From Humibacillus xanthopallidus (GTDB lineage: Bacteria; Actinomycetota; Actinomycetes; Actinomycetales; Dermatophilaceae): 64,000 bases of DNA. This document shows positions 25,291 to 34,056 of the stretch, one piece after another; the first letter of the stretch is position 1; every line of letters begins with the position of its first letter. The DNA lies in NCBI RefSeq assembly GCF_006716675.1, contig NZ_VFPM01000002.1:682001-746000 (forward strand), given 5' to 3'. A program made the position numbers and the translations under genes. The notes below the pieces were generated by a model. It saw nothing but the letters and a program-made list of their open reading frames with translations. It did not search any database and had not been told where the DNA came from.

Positions 25291-26187
25291 GTGACCAGCG
25301 AGCGCAGCGCGCACGGCACCGGGCGAGAGCCGGGGCCGGTCATCGACCTGCACGCGCACTCCAACGTCAGCGACGGCACCGAGAGCCCCACCGAGCTCGT
25401 CGAGGCGGCTGCCGCGGCCGGCATCGACGTCCTCGCGATCACCGACCACGACACCGTCGGCGGGTGGGAGGAGGCTGCGCGCGCCGCTCGCCGCACCGGC
25501 GTGACGCTCGTGCCGGGCATCGAGGTGTCATGCGCCGTCGGTGGGGTCTCGATCCACCTGCTCGGCTACCTCACCGACCCCGGCGACGAGGCCCTCATGG
25601 CCGAGCTCGCCCGCGCCCGGGAGTCGCGCGCCACCCGGCTGGAACGGATGGTCGCGCGGATGGCCGCCGACGGCATACCGCTGACGTACGAGCAGGTGCT
25701 CGCGCAGGTGTCCCCCGGTGCCACCGCGGGGCGCCCGCACATCGCCGACGCCCTCATCGCGAACCGCACCATCGAGCACCGCGACGAGGCCTTCGCCGAG
25801 TGGCTGGCGGAGGACTCTCCCTACTACGTCGCGCACCACGCGCCGCACCCCGTGCGTGCGGTCGAGCTCGTGCGGGCTGCGGGCGGGGTGCCGGTCATCG
25901 CGCACCCCTTCACGCGGACGCGCTCGCGCGGCGCCGACGAGGCGCTCATCGAGCAGATGTATGCCGCCGGGCTGGCGGGGCTCGAGGCCTACCACCGCGA
26001 CCACGGCCCCGAGCAGATCGCGCGGGCAGAGGCGATCGCCGAGCGGCTCGGGCTGCTGCTCACGGGCTCGAGCGACTACCACGGCGAGGGCAAGCTCAAC
26101 CGTCTCGGCGAGCGCACCACGAGGGCAGACGTGCTCGACGCGATCGAGCAGGAGTCGTCGGGCCGGACCGTTGTCGTGCGTCCGTAG
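25291..26187 (+). CDS. PHP-domain phosphoesterase
   Basis: Codes for 298 aa. The PHP metal motifs are present: DLHAHSNVSDGT (HxH), AITDHDTVGG (DH), PGIEVSC (Glu), APHPVRAVEL and VPVIAHPF (His), GLEAYHRDH (His), and GSSDYHGEG (Asp-x-His), enough for a trinuclear centre. This is the RnaAM/TrpH (YciV) branch, which hydrolyses nucleoside 3',5'-bisphosphate or trims 5' ends of short RNAs. Start GTG 25291 is set by the -10 box. It converges with the tesB gene. Confidence 0.88.
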   Translation: MTSERSAHGTGREPGPVIDLHAHSNVSDGTESPTELVEAAAAAGIDVLAITDHDTVGGWEEAARAARRTGVTLVPGIEVSCAVGGVSIHLLGYLTDPGDEALMAELARARESRATRLERMVARMAADGIPLTYEQVLAQVSPGATAGRPHIADALIANRTIEHRDEAFAEWLAEDSPYYVAHHAPHPVRAVELVRAAGGVPVIAHPFTRTRSRGADEALIEQMYAAGLAGLEAYHRDHGPEQIARAEAIAERLGLLLTGSSDYHGEGKLNRLGERTTRADVLDAIEQESSGRTVVVRP

Positions 26188-26220
26188 CGGTCGCCGGTGC
26201 CACGTCGCCGGAGGTCGCTC

Positions 26221-27087
26221 TCATCCGGCGTGCGGCCGGATCAGTGCCTCCTGCGCGAGGTGGCAGACCTCGGCGCCGCCCCCGTCGAAGGCGGTCGCCT
26301 CGATGAGGGCCCGTGAGGCGTGCGCTGCCGGGGTGGTGTGGTCGAAGAGGAGCCAGGCGTCGGCCCGGGCCTCGCGGTGGAACCAGATCGCGTGGTCGAG
26401 CGACACGGCGCGCCATCGGGCGGCCAGCGACCGCTCGTGGCCCGTCGTGTGGCCGTGCGGCGTGACGGCGGTCGACATGAGCATGAGGTCACTCGCGTAG
26501 GCCATGGTCGCGCGGTGCACGAGGGGGTCGTCGGGCAGCGGCTCTCGCGAGCGCATCCAGATGCCGGTCGGCGTCGACGCAGAGTGCGCCGGATGTCTCT
26601 CTCGCAGAACGGGATCCACCCTCAGCTCGATGGCGGCGAACTCCTCCCAGTAGTCGCCGAGGCCGCCGGTGGCCTCGGCGACGTCACGCAGGTCGGGGCT
26701 CGCCTCGGCCCCCGCCGACGGGGGCGCGGGGCGCTGGTGCGCGAGGCCGTCGACGAGGGCGGAGCACGAGACGGTCGACCGGCAGAGCAGACGCTCACCC
26801 TGCCAGGCGCCCACGTCGAGGGTCGTGATGAGGCCGCCCGTGCGAAGGGTCTCCGCGACGAACCGCACGGGCTCGCCGGGGCGGCCGGCGCGCAGGAACG
26901 TCGTGTGGATCGAGTGGACCGGGCGCTCCTCGCCCGCGGTGCGGCCCGCGGCGATGACCGACTGGGCGACGAGCTGACCGCCGTAGATGTGCGGCAGGTG
27001 CACGGTGTCGGTGCGTCCGAGCCAGGTCGTCGCCGACTCCCGGCGGAGGTCGAGCAGGTCGACGAGCCCCCCGACGCGCTGCGTCAC
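26221..27087 (-). CDS. tesB: Acyl-CoA thioesterase II (TesB-like)
   Basis: Codes for 288 aa, a double hot-dog thioesterase. The N-half has HIYGGQLVAQSVIAAGRT and HSIHTTFLRAGRP; the C-half has ATMAYASDLMLMSTA (catalytic Asp), VSLDHAIWFHREA and a closing CHLAQEALIR (Gln of the D-T/S-Q set). It hydrolyses acyl-CoA to free acid and CoA. Last gene of the minus-strand operon thiolase - SDR - DUF1295 - tesB; its GTG start overlaps the DUF1295 stop by 4 nt. In a catabolic operon it may release CoA from dead-end intermediates. Confidence 0.9.
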   Translation of the reverse strand: MTQRVGGLVDLLDLRRESATTWLGRTDTVHLPHIYGGQLVAQSVIAAGRTAGEERPVHSIHTTFLRAGRPGEPVRFVAETLRTGGLITTLDVGAWQGERLLCRSTVSCSALVDGLAHQRPAPPSAGAEASPDLRDVAEATGGLGDYWEEFAAIELRVDPVLRERHPAHSASTPTGIWMRSREPLPDDPLVHRATMAYASDLMLMSTAVTPHGHTTGHERSLAARWRAVSLDHAIWFHREARADAWLLFDHTTPAAHASRALIEATAFDGGGAEVCHLAQEALIRPHAG

Positions 27088-27914
27088 GACGCACCCTCCG
27101 TGCGGGCGGAGCGACGGGGCGGGCGCGGGAAGAAGCCGCTCGTGCGCTCGATGTAGTCGTCGTAGGCGGCTCCCCGCTTGCGGCGCATGCCCTTCTCGAG
27201 AAGGGCCTTGCCGCTGTAGCTGACGAGCAGCGTGGTCATGACGATCGGTGAGACGACGGTGAGCAGGCCCACGGGGCTGCCGAGTGCGAGGAGGAAGAGG
27301 CCGACCCAGATGCAGGCGTCGCCGAAGTAGTTGGGGTGGCGCGTCCAGGCCCAGAGGCCGCGGTCCATGATGCGACCCTCGTTGGCGGGGTCGGCCTTGA
27401 AGCGAGTCAGCTGCTGGTCGCCAACGGCCTCGAAGACGAACCCGACGAGCCACACGGCGATCCCGACGCCGCCGAGGAGGCCGAGCGGTGCCGACTCGTA
27501 CATCGCGACCTGCACGGGCAGCGACACGACGACGACGAGCAGGCCCTGGAGGCCGTAGACCTTGCGTACGAGGTAGCCGACCAGCGACCCCGTCTGGTGG
27601 CGCATGAGTGCCGTGTAGCGCGGGTCCTCGCCGTGGCCGCGGTTGCGGCGACCGATGTGGAGCCCGAGCCGCAGACCCCAGACCGCCGTGAGCACGAGCA
27701 CGACGAGCCGTCGCGTCGAGTCACCCACGGAGCCGGCCGAGGCCAGGTAGGAGACGACGGCGACGACGACGAAGGCCGGACCCCAGAAGATGTCGATGAG
27801 CGAGTGGTTCTTCGCCCGGATCGAGACCCCCATGACGACGGCCATGAGCGCCGCGACGGCGATGATGCTGAGGAGGATGTTGAGGCCCACTGCAGCCCAA
27901 GGGAACTCGGTCAT
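27084..27914 (-). CDS. DUF1295 membrane protein, steroid 5-alpha-reductase-like
   Basis: Codes for 276 aa with about seven hydrophobic helices. The C-terminal signature GLWAWTRHPNYFGDACIWVGLFL followed by SGKALLEKGMRRKRGAAYDDYIERTSGFFPRPP is the DUF1295/ICMT-like motif of steroid reductases and isoprenylcysteine methyltransferase-like proteins; NADPH-dependent reduction of a hydrophobic enone is the best guess. It overlaps its neighbours on both sides by 4 nt. In this operon it suggests a ring- or polyene-containing substrate. Confidence 0.85.
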   Translation of the reverse strand: MTEFPWAAVGLNILLSIIAVAALMAVVMGVSIRAKNHSLIDIFWGPAFVVVAVVSYLASAGSVGDSTRRLVVLVLTAVWGLRLGLHIGRRNRGHGEDPRYTALMRHQTGSLVGYLVRKVYGLQGLLVVVVSLPVQVAMYESAPLGLLGGVGIAVWLVGFVFEAVGDQQLTRFKADPANEGRIMDRGLWAWTRHPNYFGDACIWVGLFLLALGSPVGLLTVVSPIVMTTLLVSYSGKALLEKGMRRKRGAAYDDYIERTSGFFPRPPRRSARTEGAS

Positions 27915-28846
27915 GAAACGGCCTCCGATGCCAGGTTCTGGAAGGCCGCCTGGGCCTCGGTGAAGGTGTGCAAGGGGCCGGCCGCGCTCTCGGCCAGCAG
28001 GTTCGCGAGGGCCTGGGGGGCGAGGTCGCCGCCGGGCAGGTGCACGGTGCCCAGCTCCACGCTCTGTGCGAGACGCAGGACGCCTCCGCCGGTGACGATG
28101 ACCTGCCCGTTGACGGTCGAGGTCGGGTCGACGAGCGCGCCGACGACTGGGGCGACCGCGTCGGCCGTCATGCGGGCGGCGTGACGGGGGTCCATGCCCG
28201 CGTCGGTCATCTGGGTCGTCGCGTAGGGGAGGAGGGTGTTGCACAGGACGTCGCGGCGAGCGCCCTCGACGGCAGCCGTGCGGGCCAGGGCGATGACGGC
28301 GCCCTTGCTCGCGGCATACGCCGACACGGTGGGCTCACCGTGCAGCCCGGCGGTCGAGGCGACCACGACGATGCGGCCATGACCCGCCTCCCGCATGACG
28401 CGCGAGGCGGCGGCGACGACGAGGGCGGTGCCGATGACGTTGACGGCGAGCACCCCGCGGAGGTTCTCGGGGGTGGTCTTGTGGAGCATCTGTGGAGAGC
28501 TGATGGCAGCGCTCGTGACGCAGATGTCGAGATGCCCGAAGTTCTCGAGCGCCGAGGCGACGACCGCCTCCGAGGTGAGCGGGTCGGCGACGTCGCCGTG
28601 GTCGGCCACGGCGCGCCCACCGGAGGCGCGGATCTGCTCGACGACGTGGTCCGCCGGCCCGCGACCGTCGGCGTCGACCTCACGGTTGCGGTTGTTGACG
28701 ACGACGGCGGCCCCGAGGTGCGCGAGGTGGAGGGCAAAGGCGCGACCCAGCCCCTTGCCGCCGCCGGTGACGACGGCGACCCGACCCTCGAGAGGCCGTG
28801 CCGGCGCGGGCTCGCCGGTGCTCTCGGGGCCGGGCGAGGTCGTCAT
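27911..28846 (-). CDS. Short-chain dehydrogenase, MFE-2/17-beta-HSD4-like
   Basis: Codes for 311 aa. It has VAVVTGGGKGLGRAFALHLA (NAD-binding), VVVNNRN, DHGDVAD, Asn-containing NVIGTALVVAAASRVM, and the catalytic Ser plus SAYAASKGAVIAL (Tyr-x-x-x-Lys). The inserted DGRGPADHVVEQIRASGGRAVADHGDV segment is typical of the (3R)-hydroxyacyl-CoA dehydrogenase part of multifunctional enzyme 2. It probably oxidises a 3-hydroxyacyl-CoA before thiolysis by the upstream thiolase. GTG/ATG 4-nt overlaps link it to both neighbours. Confidence 0.88.
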   Translation of the reverse strand: MTTSPGPESTGEPAPARPLEGRVAVVTGGGKGLGRAFALHLAHLGAAVVVNNRNREVDADGRGPADHVVEQIRASGGRAVADHGDVADPLTSEAVVASALENFGHLDICVTSAAISSPQMLHKTTPENLRGVLAVNVIGTALVVAAASRVMREAGHGRIVVVASTAGLHGEPTVSAYAASKGAVIALARTAAVEGARRDVLCNTLLPYATTQMTDAGMDPRHAARMTADAVAPVVGALVDPTSTVNGQVIVTGGGVLRLAQSVELGTVHLPGGDLAPQALANLLAESAAGPLHTFTEAQAAFQNLASEAVS

Positions 28847-30054
28847 GCCGTCACCCGCTCGACGAGGACGGCCACGCCGAGCCCTGCTGCGCCACTGACG
28901 GCGGCGACGCCGTAGCGCCCGCCCCGGCGCTCGAGCTCCTCGACGCAGCTGCCGACGAGGATCGCCCCCGTGGCGCCGAAGGCGTGGCCCATCGCCATGG
29001 TGCCCCCGTTGGGGTTCATGCGATCGGGCCCGGCACCGAGGTCGCGCCGGAAGCGGAGGCAGAGGGCCGAGAAGGCCTCGGCGAACTCGAAGACGTCGAT
29101 GTCGTCGGGAGAGAGGCCTGCCCGCGCGATGACCTGCTCGACAGCGCTCTGGCCGGCGGTGAGCATGACGACCGGGTTGACGGCGGTCGAGGCGGCGCCG
29201 ACGATGCGGGCCCGGGGCGTGAGGCCCGCAGCCTCGGCCGCCTCCGGCGAGCCGATGAGCAGCAGTGCCGCCGCGTCGGCGACCTGCGGGGACGTGCCGA
29301 TCGTGTGGAGGTGGTCGATGTGGTCGATCCCCTTCCAGACGCCGAGGGCGATCTCGTCCTGCCCGGCCGCCCCCGCCTCGGCGAAGGCGGGCGAGAGGGC
29401 GGCGAGCGACTCCAGGGTCGTGCTGGGTCGGACGAGCTCGTCATGGTCGAGACCACCGCGCTCGGCGGTCGCCGGCAGGGGCACGACCGATCGCTCGAAG
29501 GCGCCGGCACTCCATGCGGCGGCGGCCTTGAGCTGCGTCTCGAGGCCGTACGCGTCGAGCTCCTCTCGGGAGAAGCCCTCCACCGTGGCGTTGAGGTCAG
29601 CGGAGATGCCCATGAGGACGGCGCCGATGCGGCGAGTGGTGGGCGGGTCGCAGTAGAGCGGCCCCCGGTCGGCGAACATGGGCACCCGCGACACGCTCTC
29701 GACCCCGCCGGCCACGGCGAGGCGCAGGTCGCCGGCCCGGACGCGAGCTGCCGTCTGGCCGACGGCATCGACCCCCGACGCGCAGAAGCGGTTGATCGTC
29801 GCCCCCGGAACGTCGTCACCCCAGCCGGCGAGCAGCGCGGCGGTGCGGGCGATGTCGGCCCCCTGCTCGTCGACCTGGGTGGCGCAGCCGAGCGTGATGT
29901 CGTCGACCGTGTCGGGTCGCAGCCCGGTGCGCTCGACGAGGGCCTGCTGGAGGTGCACGACAAGGTCGACGGCGGTGTGGCCGTGCAGCGAGCCCTTCGC
30001 CGTGCCCTTGCCTCGCGGGGTCCGCACGTAGTCGAGCACGAGCGCGTCGGTCAT
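28843..30054 (-). CDS. Acetyl-CoA acyltransferase (thiolase)
   Basis: Codes for 403 aa. Thiolase landmarks are DYVRTPRGKGT, the nucleophile Cys91 in TINRFCASGVDAV, SVSRVPMF, and NPNGGTMAMGHAFGATGA (His). Where degradative thiolases have the second catalytic Cys in a C-x-GGG-x-G motif, this protein reads AVSGAAGLGVAVLVE, with Ser387 in place of Cys. This is a sequence departure that may mark a special subgroup. First gene of a four-gene operon (4-nt overlaps throughout); GAAGAGGA precedes the ATG. It would cleave the last 3-ketoacyl-CoA of the pathway. Confidence 0.88.
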   Translation of the reverse strand: MTDALVLDYVRTPRGKGTAKGSLHGHTAVDLVVHLQQALVERTGLRPDTVDDITLGCATQVDEQGADIARTAALLAGWGDDVPGATINRFCASGVDAVGQTAARVRAGDLRLAVAGGVESVSRVPMFADRGPLYCDPPTTRRIGAVLMGISADLNATVEGFSREELDAYGLETQLKAAAAWSAGAFERSVVPLPATAERGGLDHDELVRPSTTLESLAALSPAFAEAGAAGQDEIALGVWKGIDHIDHLHTIGTSPQVADAAALLLIGSPEAAEAAGLTPRARIVGAASTAVNPVVMLTAGQSAVEQVIARAGLSPDDIDVFEFAEAFSALCLRFRRDLGAGPDRMNPNGGTMAMGHAFGATGAILVGSCVEELERRGGRYGVAAVSGAAGLGVAVLVERVTA

Positions 30055-30112
30055 GTTGTCCTCTTCACGGATCGGGGGATACTCTGCTAGTTGTAGTACG
30101 TAGCGCCGGGCG

Positions 30113-30184
30113 TTGACAAGCCCGACGGCATACGTTGACGACGAAGTGACGACGAAGTGACGACGACGTGGCCACACGTGTGGC
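30113..30184. promoter_or_regulatory. Divergent promoter region with a 14-bp perfect palindrome
   Basis: Between the two divergent thiolase operons. GCCACACGTGTGGC (30171-30184) is a perfect palindrome 35 bp before the plus-strand thiolase ATG and may be an operator. On the minus strand TTGTCA (30113-30118 complement) resembles a -35 box. A direct repeat GACGAAGTGAC occurs twice at about 30138-30160. Confidence 0.45.
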
Positions 30185-30219
30185 TGCGGAGTGGCGATGG
30201 AGCCACGAAGGAGACGGCG

Positions 30220-31455
30220 ATGGCGGACGAGATGGGTGTCTGGGTGCTCGGTGGCTACCAGAGCGACTTCGCGCGCAACCTCACGCGCGAGGGGCTCGAC
30301 TACGCCGACCTCACCCGTGAGGTGGTCGACGGCACGCTCGAGGCGTCCGGCGTCGACGGCCGCGGCATCGGGGTCGTGCACGTCGGGAACGCCTTCGGTC
30401 AGCTCTTTGCGGGCCAGGGCCAGCTCGGCGCGATGCCCGCGACCGTGCGCGAGGACCTCTGGGGCGTGCCCGCCTCGCGTCACGAGGCTGCCTGCGCCAG
30501 CGGGGGCATCGCGATCCTCTCGGCGATGGCCGACCTGCGCGCGGGCAACTACGACAGCGCACTCGTCGTCGGTCTCGAGCTCGAGAAGACGGTCTCCGGA
30601 GACCAGGCCGCGGGGCACCTCGGCGCCGCTGCGTGGGTCGGGCACGAGGGCGAGAGCGCGACCTTCATGTGGCCGCACATGTTCAGCAACGTCGCCGACG
30701 TCTACGACGCGCGCTACGGGCTCGACGAGTCGCACCTGCGCGCCATCGCGTCGCTCAACCTGGGCAACGCCCGTCGCAACCCGAACGCCCAGACCCGCGG
30801 CTGGTCGGTGCCCGACCTCACCGGCGACGCAGGCTCGGACGACGCCACCAACCCGGTCGTCGAAGGACGGGTGCGGCGCTTCGACTGCAGCCAGGTGACC
30901 GACGGCGGCGCGGGGGTCGTGCTCGTCTCTGACGCCTGGCGCCGCGCCCACCCCGAGGTGTCGGCGACGCCACTGGCCCGGGTGCTCGGCTGGGGCCATC
31001 GCACTGTCGGGCTCGGCCTGCAGCAGAAGCTCGCGCGCGATGCCGACGACCCGTACGTCCTGCCGCACGTGCGCCAGACCGTCCTCGATGCCTTTGCTCG
31101 AGCCCAGGTCGGCCTCGACGACCTCGACGGGCTCGAGACGCACGACTGCTTCACGCCGAGCGAGTACCTCGCGATCGACCACATCGGCCTCACCGGGCCG
31201 GGGGAGTCGTGGAAGGCGATCGAGAACGGCGAGATCGAGATGGGCGGCCGCCTGCCGATCAACCCCAGCGGCGGGCTCATCGGCGGCGGTCACCCCGTCG
31301 GTGCGAGCGGGGTGCGCATGCTGCTCGACGCGACCAAGCAGGTGAGCGGCACGGCGGGCGACTACCAGGTCGAGGGCGCGCGCACCTTCGCCACCCTCAA
31401 CTTCGGTGGCAGCACCGCCACCACCGTCAGCTTCGTCGTCGGCTCAGCAGCCTGA
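30220..31455 (+). CDS. SCP2-type thiolase / acetyl-CoA acetyltransferase-like
   Basis: Codes for 411 aa. It belongs to the SCP2-thiolase-like branch: GGYQSDFARNL, nucleophile Cys in RHEAACASGGIAI, LETHDCFTPSEYLAIDHIGL, and INPSGGLIGGGHPVGASG (His). The second Cys is in THDCF. SCP2-type thiolases act on branched or steroid-side-chain 3-ketoacyl-CoAs. AAGGAG lies 7 nt before ATG. It opens the plus-strand operon that continues with the carotenoid oxygenase, so the two are probably co-regulated. Confidence 0.88.
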   Translation: MADEMGVWVLGGYQSDFARNLTREGLDYADLTREVVDGTLEASGVDGRGIGVVHVGNAFGQLFAGQGQLGAMPATVREDLWGVPASRHEAACASGGIAILSAMADLRAGNYDSALVVGLELEKTVSGDQAAGHLGAAAWVGHEGESATFMWPHMFSNVADVYDARYGLDESHLRAIASLNLGNARRNPNAQTRGWSVPDLTGDAGSDDATNPVVEGRVRRFDCSQVTDGGAGVVLVSDAWRRAHPEVSATPLARVLGWGHRTVGLGLQQKLARDADDPYVLPHVRQTVLDAFARAQVGLDDLDGLETHDCFTPSEYLAIDHIGLTGPGESWKAIENGEIEMGGRLPINPSGGLIGGGHPVGASGVRMLLDATKQVSGTAGDYQVEGARTFATLNFGGSTATTVSFVVGSAA

Positions 31456-31525
31456 CGCCGCAAGCCGACCCACCGAGAACCACCCAGACCACCTGAGACC
31501 CACCCGAGACGAAGGAAGCCCGCGC

Positions 31526-33043
31526 ATGGATGTCGAAGTCGTCGGTCGTCTGCTCTCCACCCTGCCCGCAGACGACGACCACCCATATCGCACGGGACCC
31601 TGGCGCCCGCAGACGACGGAGTGGAAGGCCGACGACCTCGAGGTCGTCGAGGGCGAGGTCCCGACCGACCTCGACGGTGTCTACCTGCGCAACACCGAGA
31701 ACCCGGTGCACCCGTCGATGAAGAACTACCACCCCTTCGACGGCGACGGCATGATCCACGTCGTCGGTTTCCGCGATGGAAAAGCCTTCTACCGCAACCG
31801 TTTCGTGCGCACCGACGGTCTGGCCGCGGAGCAGGAGGCCGGGCACGCGCTCTGGGCGGGCCTCGCCGAGTCACCGTCGCTGTCGTTGCGTGAGGACGGC
31901 TGGGGTGCACGCCGGCGCATGAAGGACGCCTCGAGCACCGACGTCATCGTGCACCGCGGCACGGCCCTGACGAGCTTCTACCAGTGTGGCGACCTCTACC
32001 GTCTCGACCCGATGTCGGCCGAGACCCTGGGCAAGGAGACGTGGAACGGCAAGTTCCCCTTCGAGTGGGGCGTCTCCGCCCACCCGAAGGTCGACGACCG
32101 TACCGGCGAGATGCTGTTCTTCAACTACAGCAAGGAGGCGCCGTACATGCACTACGGCGTCGTCGACGAGAGCAACGAGCTCGCCCACTACATCGACGTC
32201 CCGCTGCCCGGCCCGCGACTGCCGCACGACATGGCCTTCACGGAGAACTACGCGATCCTCAACGACTGCCCCCTCTTCTGGGAGCCCGAGCTGCTCGCGA
32301 AGGGTGCTCACGTAGCGCGCTTCCACCCCGACCTGCCCACCCGCTTCGCTGTCATCCCCCGTCGGGGGCAGACCTCCGACATCCGGTGGTTCGAGGCCGA
32401 GTCGACGTACGTCCTGCACTTCGTCAACGCCTACGAGGAGGGTGACGAGATCGTGCTCGACGGCTTCTTCCAGGGCGATCCCGAGCCCGCCGACAACGGC
32501 ATGGGCAACAAGTGGGAGCGGGCCTTCCGCTTCCTCGCCCTCGACCGCATGCAGGCTCGCCTGCACCGGTGGCGGCTCAACCTCTCGACGGGCCTCGTCA
32601 AGGAGGAGCCGCTGAGCGAGAGCATCACCGAGTTCGGCATGATCAACGGCGCAGTCGCCGGCACGAAGCACCGGTATGCCTATGCCGCCTCGGGCAAGCC
32701 GCACTGGTTCCTCTTCGACGGGCTCGTCAAGCACGACGTGCTCACCGGTTCGGAGGAGCGCTTCTCCTTCGGTGACGGCGTGTACGGCAGCGAGACCGCG
32801 ATGGCGCCGCGGGTCGGCGGCACCGCCGAGGACGACGGCTACCTCGTCACCCTCACGACCGACATGACCGCCGACGCGTCGTATGCCGTGGTCTTCGACG
32901 CCGCTCGCGTGGCCGACGGGCCGGTGTGCAGGCTCAAGCTGCCCGAGCGCATCTCGAGCGGCACGCACTCGACGTGGGCGCCGGGCTCCGAGCTGCGACG
33001 GTGGCAGCAGACGGACACCGCTGCCGAGGCCGTCGGTCTCTGA
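31526..33043 (+). CDS. Carotenoid oxygenase family (carotenoid/stilbene cleavage dioxygenase)
   Basis: Codes for 505 aa, the usual length. The four Fe(II)-binding histidines can be assigned: His186 (SAHPKVD), His234 (LPHDMAF), His298 (VLHFVNAY) and His481 (GTHSTWAPG) near the C-terminus. The seven-bladed propeller start is seen in DGVYLRNTENPVHPSMKNYHPFDGDGMIHVVGF. Family members split C=C bonds of carotenoids, apocarotenoids, lignostilbenes or resveratrol with O2. GAAGGA precedes the ATG by 9 nt. Its place between a thiolase and acyl-CoA ligases suggests that aldehydes or acids from cleavage are fed into CoA-dependent degradation. Confidence 0.9.
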   Translation: MDVEVVGRLLSTLPADDDHPYRTGPWRPQTTEWKADDLEVVEGEVPTDLDGVYLRNTENPVHPSMKNYHPFDGDGMIHVVGFRDGKAFYRNRFVRTDGLAAEQEAGHALWAGLAESPSLSLREDGWGARRRMKDASSTDVIVHRGTALTSFYQCGDLYRLDPMSAETLGKETWNGKFPFEWGVSAHPKVDDRTGEMLFFNYSKEAPYMHYGVVDESNELAHYIDVPLPGPRLPHDMAFTENYAILNDCPLFWEPELLAKGAHVARFHPDLPTRFAVIPRRGQTSDIRWFEAESTYVLHFVNAYEEGDEIVLDGFFQGDPEPADNGMGNKWERAFRFLALDRMQARLHRWRLNLSTGLVKEEPLSESITEFGMINGAVAGTKHRYAYAASGKPHWFLFDGLVKHDVLTGSEERFSFGDGVYGSETAMAPRVGGTAEDDGYLVTLTTDMTADASYAVVFDAARVADGPVCRLKLPERISSGTHSTWAPGSELRRWQQTDTAAEAVGL

Positions 33044-33063
33044 CGGCACACGGCCTCACGACG

Positions 33064-34056
33064 ATGGACGACACCGCGCCGCCCCACCTCACCCAGCCCA
33101 CGCGCCTGCCCGCCGGCGGGCCGAACGCGATCGGCCACATGCTCGGCCTGCTCGGGGACGAGTGGACCCTCCTCATCCTCCAGCAGGCCCTCCAGGGGGT
33201 GACCCGCTACGGCCAGCTCAAGGAAGCGCTGCCGATCTCGAACTCGGTGCTCACGGCTCGGCTGCGCAGTCTGAGCGAGGCCCAGCTGCTCGAACGCCAT
33301 GTCTACCAGTCGAATCCGGAGCGGGCCGAGTACCTCACCACCCCCCGGAGCCGCTCGCTGTGGCCGGTCATGCTCGCGATCTGGGAGTGGGAAAGGCAGT
33401 GGGTGCCCGAGCACCCGGCACCCCTGCCGGCGATGCACCACAGCGTGTGCGGGCACGACTTCGCGCCCGTCGTCGTGTGCCGCGCGTGCGGCAAGCCGTT
33501 CGAGCCCCGCGAGGTCGTCGCGGAGTGGGGGCCGAGCGGCTCGTGGGCGCGGTCGGTGCCCCAGGCGACGACGCGGCGCCGGTGGGAGCCAGAGGCGGGG
33601 CACCACTACCCGGGCCTCTTCCCCGAGACGATGGCGATCTTCGGCAACCGCTGGTCATCGGCCCTCATGGGTGCCGCCTTCCGCGGCGTCACCCGGTTCA
33701 CCGACTTCGAGTCGAACCTCGGGGCACCCCCCACGCTCGTCGCCGACCGGCTCCGCTCGTTCTGCGCGATCGGTGTGCTCGAGCCCCGGGCCAACCCGGA
33801 CCGCCCCGACTGGGCGGAGTACGGTCTCACGCCCAAGGGGCGCGCCTTCTACCCCGTCATCGCGGCCTCGATCGCCTGGGCCGAGCACTGGTTCGTCTCC
33901 CCGGAGGGACCAGCCGTCATCCAGCACCACCGCACGTGCGGTGAGGAGCTGACCGCGATCTTCACCTGCGACCAGTGCGAGCGCCCGCTGGCGGGCAACG
34001 ACGTCACCGTGGTCCCGGCCGACGATGCCCGGGACCGTCACGAAGGAGAGGCATGA
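33064..34056 (+). CDS. Tandem HxlR-type transcriptional regulator
   Basis: Codes for 330 aa with two complete HxlR winged helices in one chain. The first is about residues 20-115 (GLLGDEWTLLILQQALQGVTRYGQLKEAL, NSVLTARLRSLSEAQLLER) and the second about 190-285 (AIFGNRWSSALMGAAFRGVTRFTDFESNL, PTLVADRLRSFCAIGVLEP). Each is followed by a short zinc-ribbon-like CxxC segment (VVCRACGKPFEP; FTCDQCERPLAG). HxlR proteins normally act as dimers of single domains, so this is a covalent pseudo-dimer. It probably regulates the catabolic island. Its stop overlaps the next ligase gene by 4 nt. The ATG at 33064 has no clear ribosome binding site. Confidence 0.85.
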   Translation: MDDTAPPHLTQPTRLPAGGPNAIGHMLGLLGDEWTLLILQQALQGVTRYGQLKEALPISNSVLTARLRSLSEAQLLERHVYQSNPERAEYLTTPRSRSLWPVMLAIWEWERQWVPEHPAPLPAMHHSVCGHDFAPVVVCRACGKPFEPREVVAEWGPSGSWARSVPQATTRRRWEPEAGHHYPGLFPETMAIFGNRWSSALMGAAFRGVTRFTDFESNLGAPPTLVADRLRSFCAIGVLEPRANPDRPDWAEYGLTPKGRAFYPVIAASIAWAEHWFVSPEGPAVIQHHRTCGEELTAIFTCDQCERPLAGNDVTVVPADDARDRHEGEA

